Shown piece by piece: positions 48,337 through 50,816 of a stretch of DNA of 50,816 nt. The stretch comes from Mangrovihabitans endophyticus (lineage in GTDB: Bacteria > Actinomycetota > Actinomycetes > Mycobacteriales > Micromonosporaceae). Position 1 is the stretch's first letter. The number at the start of each line of letters is the position of its first letter. The notes under the pieces were generated by a model, which searched no databases, had not been told where the DNA came from, and saw only the letters and a program-made list of their open reading frames with translations. The stretch spans positions 1 to 50,816 of the forward strand of contig NZ_BMMX01000040.1 of assembly GCF_014646155.1 (NCBI RefSeq). Reading direction: 5' to 3'. The position numbers were made by a program, and so were the translations under genes.

Positions 48337-50490
48337 TCAGAGCGTGAGCAGGGCGAAGAAGCCGCCCACCACGGGACGGGCCTGGAAGCCCTGCTGGCGG
48401 TTCGCCACCACGTCGTACCAGTCGGTCATCGGCACCCGCTGGCCCGAGGTGTCCGCGAAGCGGTAGAGGCCGTCGATCAGCAGATCCCGTACGGCGGTGT
48501 GGTCCTTCAGCCACGCCGCCGTCCACATCTCCCAGTCTGCCTTCGTGTACGTGTGCCGGATGTCCAGGGGAATGCCGTCGGTGGCGACGTGCCGCAGATA
48601 CCAGTCCGCCTCCAGCCGGGCCACCGAGGCGGGCACCAGCCGCAGGCCGAGGACCGCGTCGGCGTACCCGTTGTACTTCAGGCTCCACGTGCCGTCCCGG
48701 TCGTACGCGAGCTTGAGGTGTTCCCCGGACGGGTCGAGGGCCATGCGTTGCCACCGCGCGATGTATTCGCGTGCGGTGTCGCGGTAACGCCGGGAGTCGG
48801 CCGCGTCGCCGGCCGCGGCGGCGATCAGGCTCATCGCGCCGATGCCGACGATGCCCTTGAGCGCGAGGTTCACGCTGTGCGCGATGAACCCGGTGAAGTC
48901 GTCGGTCTGGTTCTGGAACTCGGGATCCAGCGCGTTGTCGACCAGGTAGTCGGCCCACTGCCGGAAGATCCGGTCATGCGCGGTCGCGTACGCCCGGCGC
49001 TCGGCGGCCGGCACCCGGGCGAGGTAGGCGGCAGCCATGATGAGCATGTTGGCCGATTCCTCGACCGGCATGTCCTCCTCGCCCTCGCCGGACAGGTGCC
49101 CGTCCGCGTTCGGGTAGTGCGCGCCCAGGTCGTGCGGCGCGAACGTCTTCGGGAAGCCGCGGTTTTCCGCGTAGTCCAGCACCGGCGCCAGGATCAGTTT
49201 CAGGTACGCCGGGTCGGCGTACAGCCAGACGGGCATCGACGGGTAGGTGACGTCGACGGTCTGCATGTTGCCGTTGCTGGAGATCTCCTTGAGGAACGCC
49301 CACGGTGTGCCGTCGCGGCTGACCAGGTCGGTGGCCGCGTACGCCTGGCGGAAGGCGAGCGCGCACAGCGCGGCGTACCGCGGGCCACCGGCCCGGGTGG
49401 CGTCCCGTTCGATGGTCCGGTCGAGTGTGGCGCAGCGGGCCGCCGCGGCCGGGTAATCGCGGTGGAACTCGGCGATCATGCCGGGCCCGTCCGGCCAGTA
49501 GGTGCGCCACAGCGGGGGCAGGCGGGTGCCGAGGTAACTGACCGTGGGCTCGCGCAGGTGACCGATGCTGACCACGAACGGCTCGCCGGCGTGGCGGGTC
49601 ACGGTGCCCAGGGACTGGTTGAACGCGAAGACCGGATAGCGGTCGTTGATCGGGCGCGGCTTGTCCGCGTCGACGGTGCCGGCGAGGGTGTGCTCGGTGG
49701 CGATCCGGCGGCGCACGTCGCCGTCCGCGCCGATCTGCCAGGTCAGGCCGGGCCGGGCGACGCTGGACAGCACGACGGTGCCCCACTCGGCGGTGTCGCC
49801 GCGCTCGGCGAGCACGTCCGGGCTGGACTGCCGGCAGGACAGGCTGACCACGCCGTCGGAGGTCTGCTGGTCCCAGGTGATGGACCGGCCGGCGTCGCCC
49901 GACGCCCACTCGCCGGAGATGTCGAGGTAGGCCGACACGTCGTGCGGTCTGCCGTCGACGCTGCGCGCGCTGATCGCCACGTAGCTCAGCGGCTGGGACT
50001 GCCGTCGCAGGTCGCCGGGCGTGATCGGGGACAGGAACGTCACGCTCAATTCGATGCCGGCCTGGCGCAGGACGAACTCCGACTTCGTGGCCGTGACGGT
50101 CAGCGCCACCTGGCGCATCGTCGGGAACGGGTAGTCCAGGGGCGACGAGGGCGAACCCATGAACAGGTAGGGCACCCCGTCCACGGTGGCCAGCCCGGTC
50201 ATGGCGGTCACCCGCCCGGTCCAGAACGTGGGCCACGTGCCGGGCAGGTTGTCCGCCGGGAGCCAGGTGTTCAGGTACGGCGAACGCACGGCGAGCGGGA
50301 CGGCGGGCGGCCGGATCGGGGCGCCCCCGCGGGCGGGCACCGCGTCGGCGGGGTCGGGCACCGTGTCGGCGGGGTCGGGCGCCGCGTCGGCGGGGCGGCC
50401 ACCGGGCAGCACCGGGCTGAGCGCGAGGCCCGCGCCCGCGGTGGTGCCGAGCTGCAGCAGGCGACGCCTGGTGGGGTGCGCAGATGTCAT
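48337..50490 (-). CDS. Tat-exported glutaminase-like protein (DUF4965/DUF5127/DUF1793 type)
   Basis: 717 residues from ATG 50490. The signal TRRRLLQLGTTAGAGLALSP has a Tat-like twin Arg and the cleavage region ADAAPD; the following 20 residues contain DPADTVP repeats (21-base array about 50335-50400). The rest resembles fungal/actinobacterial glutaminase A: SPYLNTWLPADNLPGTWPTF, YPSMPVWLYADPAYLKLILA, HYPNADGHLSGEGEEDMPVE, ESANMLIM and LKYNGYADAVLGLRLVP. The (alpha/alpha) barrel with the EExMPVEES block contains the likely catalytic acids. It would act outside the cell on glutamine or glycan substrates. It converges on the acyltransferase with four bases between. Confidence 0.85.
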   Translation of the reverse strand: MTSAHPTRRRLLQLGTTAGAGLALSPVLPGGRPADAAPDPADTVPDPADAVPARGGAPIRPPAVPLAVRSPYLNTWLPADNLPGTWPTFWTGRVTAMTGLATVDGVPYLFMGSPSSPLDYPFPTMRQVALTVTATKSEFVLRQAGIELSVTFLSPITPGDLRRQSQPLSYVAISARSVDGRPHDVSAYLDISGEWASGDAGRSITWDQQTSDGVVSLSCRQSSPDVLAERGDTAEWGTVVLSSVARPGLTWQIGADGDVRRRIATEHTLAGTVDADKPRPINDRYPVFAFNQSLGTVTRHAGEPFVVSIGHLREPTVSYLGTRLPPLWRTYWPDGPGMIAEFHRDYPAAAARCATLDRTIERDATRAGGPRYAALCALAFRQAYAATDLVSRDGTPWAFLKEISSNGNMQTVDVTYPSMPVWLYADPAYLKLILAPVLDYAENRGFPKTFAPHDLGAHYPNADGHLSGEGEEDMPVEESANMLIMAAAYLARVPAAERRAYATAHDRIFRQWADYLVDNALDPEFQNQTDDFTGFIAHSVNLALKGIVGIGAMSLIAAAAGDAADSRRYRDTAREYIARWQRMALDPSGEHLKLAYDRDGTWSLKYNGYADAVLGLRLVPASVARLEADWYLRHVATDGIPLDIRHTYTKADWEMWTAAWLKDHTAVRDLLIDGLYRFADTSGQRVPMTDWYDVVANRQQGFQARPVVGGFFALLTL

Positions 50491-50698
50491 GCCGAAACCT
50501 CCCGGAAACTATCCGCCGTGATCGATGAATCTAGTCCAGAGCTGTCCGCTCAGGTAGATCTCGCGTCGGACTTTGTTCGGCCATGTTCGGCGAGCCGAGC
50601 ACTAGAAACATTGTTTACCAACCGCTAGCCTGGCCGGGCATAGGTCATCATCTATGCACATCCCCCTCCGGAGCCCCCACCCGAAGGAGTTGATCGAT
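50491..50698. other. Divergent promoter region
   Basis: 208 bases between two divergent genes for exported proteins. It includes an AT-richer patch GAAACATTGTTTACCAACCG (about 50605-50625) that is a reasonable place for promoter elements. No operator was identified. Confidence 0.4.
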
Positions 50699-50816
50699 GT
50701 GTTGACATCGTTGTCACGGCGCCCGGCGGCCACCCGCCGGATCGCGGTCCTGGCCAGCGCCGCGCTGGCCGCCGCCGCGGCAGCCGCCGGCCCGGCCCAG
50801 GCCGCCACCGGCGCCA
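50699..50816 (+). CDS. Secreted protein, N-terminal signal peptide only (partial)
   Basis: GTG 50699 follows GAAGGAG with nine bases of spacing; the ATG two bases earlier leads at once to a stop and is not the start. The 39 visible residues are a Sec (or Tat-like, SRRPAATRR) signal peptide: basic start, IAVLASAALAAAAAAAG core and cleavage near AQAA. The gene runs off the window, so the function of the mature protein cannot be said. Confidence 0.75.
   Translation, partial: MLTSLSRRPAATRRIAVLASAALAAAAAAAGPAQAATGA

Noticed and set aside
48499..50628. A 709-codon plus-strand frame opposite the glutaminase-like gene
   Set aside because: Antisense shadow: composition dominated by Val/Arg/Gly/Asp and no motif, while the minus-strand gene has a signal peptide and family blocks.
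1..50816. tRNA, rRNA and riboswitch genes
   Set aside because: I looked for tRNA-like TTCGA/T-loop and 3' CCA arrangements and for conserved riboswitch cores while reading and saw none that could be supported without a covariance search.

Overview
The window comes from a very GC-rich actinomycete. Codon usage is strongly G/C at third positions, GTG starts and GGAGG-type ribosome binding sites are common, and the gene families are typical of Actinobacteria (FxsT-like NB-ARC/TPR protein, HAF-repeat protein, DUF574-type methyltransferase, SigE-like ECF sigma factor, DUF222/HNH protein, DUF6082-type membrane protein). A member of the Micromonosporaceae (Actinoplanes-like) is my best guess, but that is inference. 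No rRNA, tRNA or CRISPR array was seen.

Region 1 (1-12.3 kb) is an exopolysaccharide or surface-glycan locus. It opens with the end of a UDP-glucose dehydrogenase. Next comes a strikingly AT-richer trio: a GT4 glycosyltransferase, a Wzx-like flippase and a Wzy-like polymerase. The trio is bounded downstream by decayed IS5-type transposase relics, so it looks horizontally acquired. Beyond the relics lie a PglD/NeuD-like acyltransferase, a PglC-like phosphoglycosyl transferase and a PglE-like aminotransferase in one overlapping operon, then a low-molecular-weight tyrosine phosphatase, a Wzz/BY-kinase and a PglF-like 4,6-dehydratase. Together these would make a bacillosamine-type UDP-sugar, load it on the lipid carrier, and control chain length by tyrosine phosphorylation. 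Two copies of a small module (HTH protein divergent from a small 'AEAVADL...PFVPD' protein) sit at 4.8-5.4 kb and 12.3-13.0 kb, flanking most of this locus.

Region 2 (13-18 kb) holds an SDR oxidoreductase, a small P-loop kinase, a low-complexity protein, a GNAT acetyltransferase and long stretches of short tandem repeats.

Region 3 (18-25 kb) is the most unusual part. A 1,416-residue protein joins an APH-like kinase domain, an NB-ARC NTPase and TPR repeats, and is of the FxsT type. Converging on it are a 66-residue FxsA-like peptide whose end reads WSSFLG, a translationally coupled HExxH peptide-modifying enzyme, and an S-4TM putative pore-forming effector. No radical SAM enzyme is present. 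I read this as a candidate peptide-modification or biological-conflict system.

Region 4 (25-41 kb) is a mosaic of single genes and regulator/enzyme pairs: a SAM methyltransferase, a HAF-repeat secreted protein, an Hsp20 behind a near-perfect CIRCE element, a small kinase, a DUF222/HNH protein, peptidase E, a crystallin-like secreted protein, an aldo/keto reductase with its MerR regulator and a textbook MerR promoter, a NucA/NucB-like secreted nuclease, a TetR with an interrupted SDR target gene, and an orphan arsenite methyltransferase. Several genes are broken.

Region 5 (41-50.8 kb) contains an ECF sigma/membrane beta-propeller/lipoprotein operon followed by a deleted MacB-type permease, a DUF6082-type membrane protein, a His-rich CDF metal transporter, an OafA-like acyltransferase, a Tat-exported glutaminase-like protein and the start of a further secreted protein.

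Across the whole window there are more than twenty independent short tandem-repeat arrays of unrelated sequence, mostly with periods divisible by three. They lie inside genes, at gene ends and between genes, often next to broken genes.
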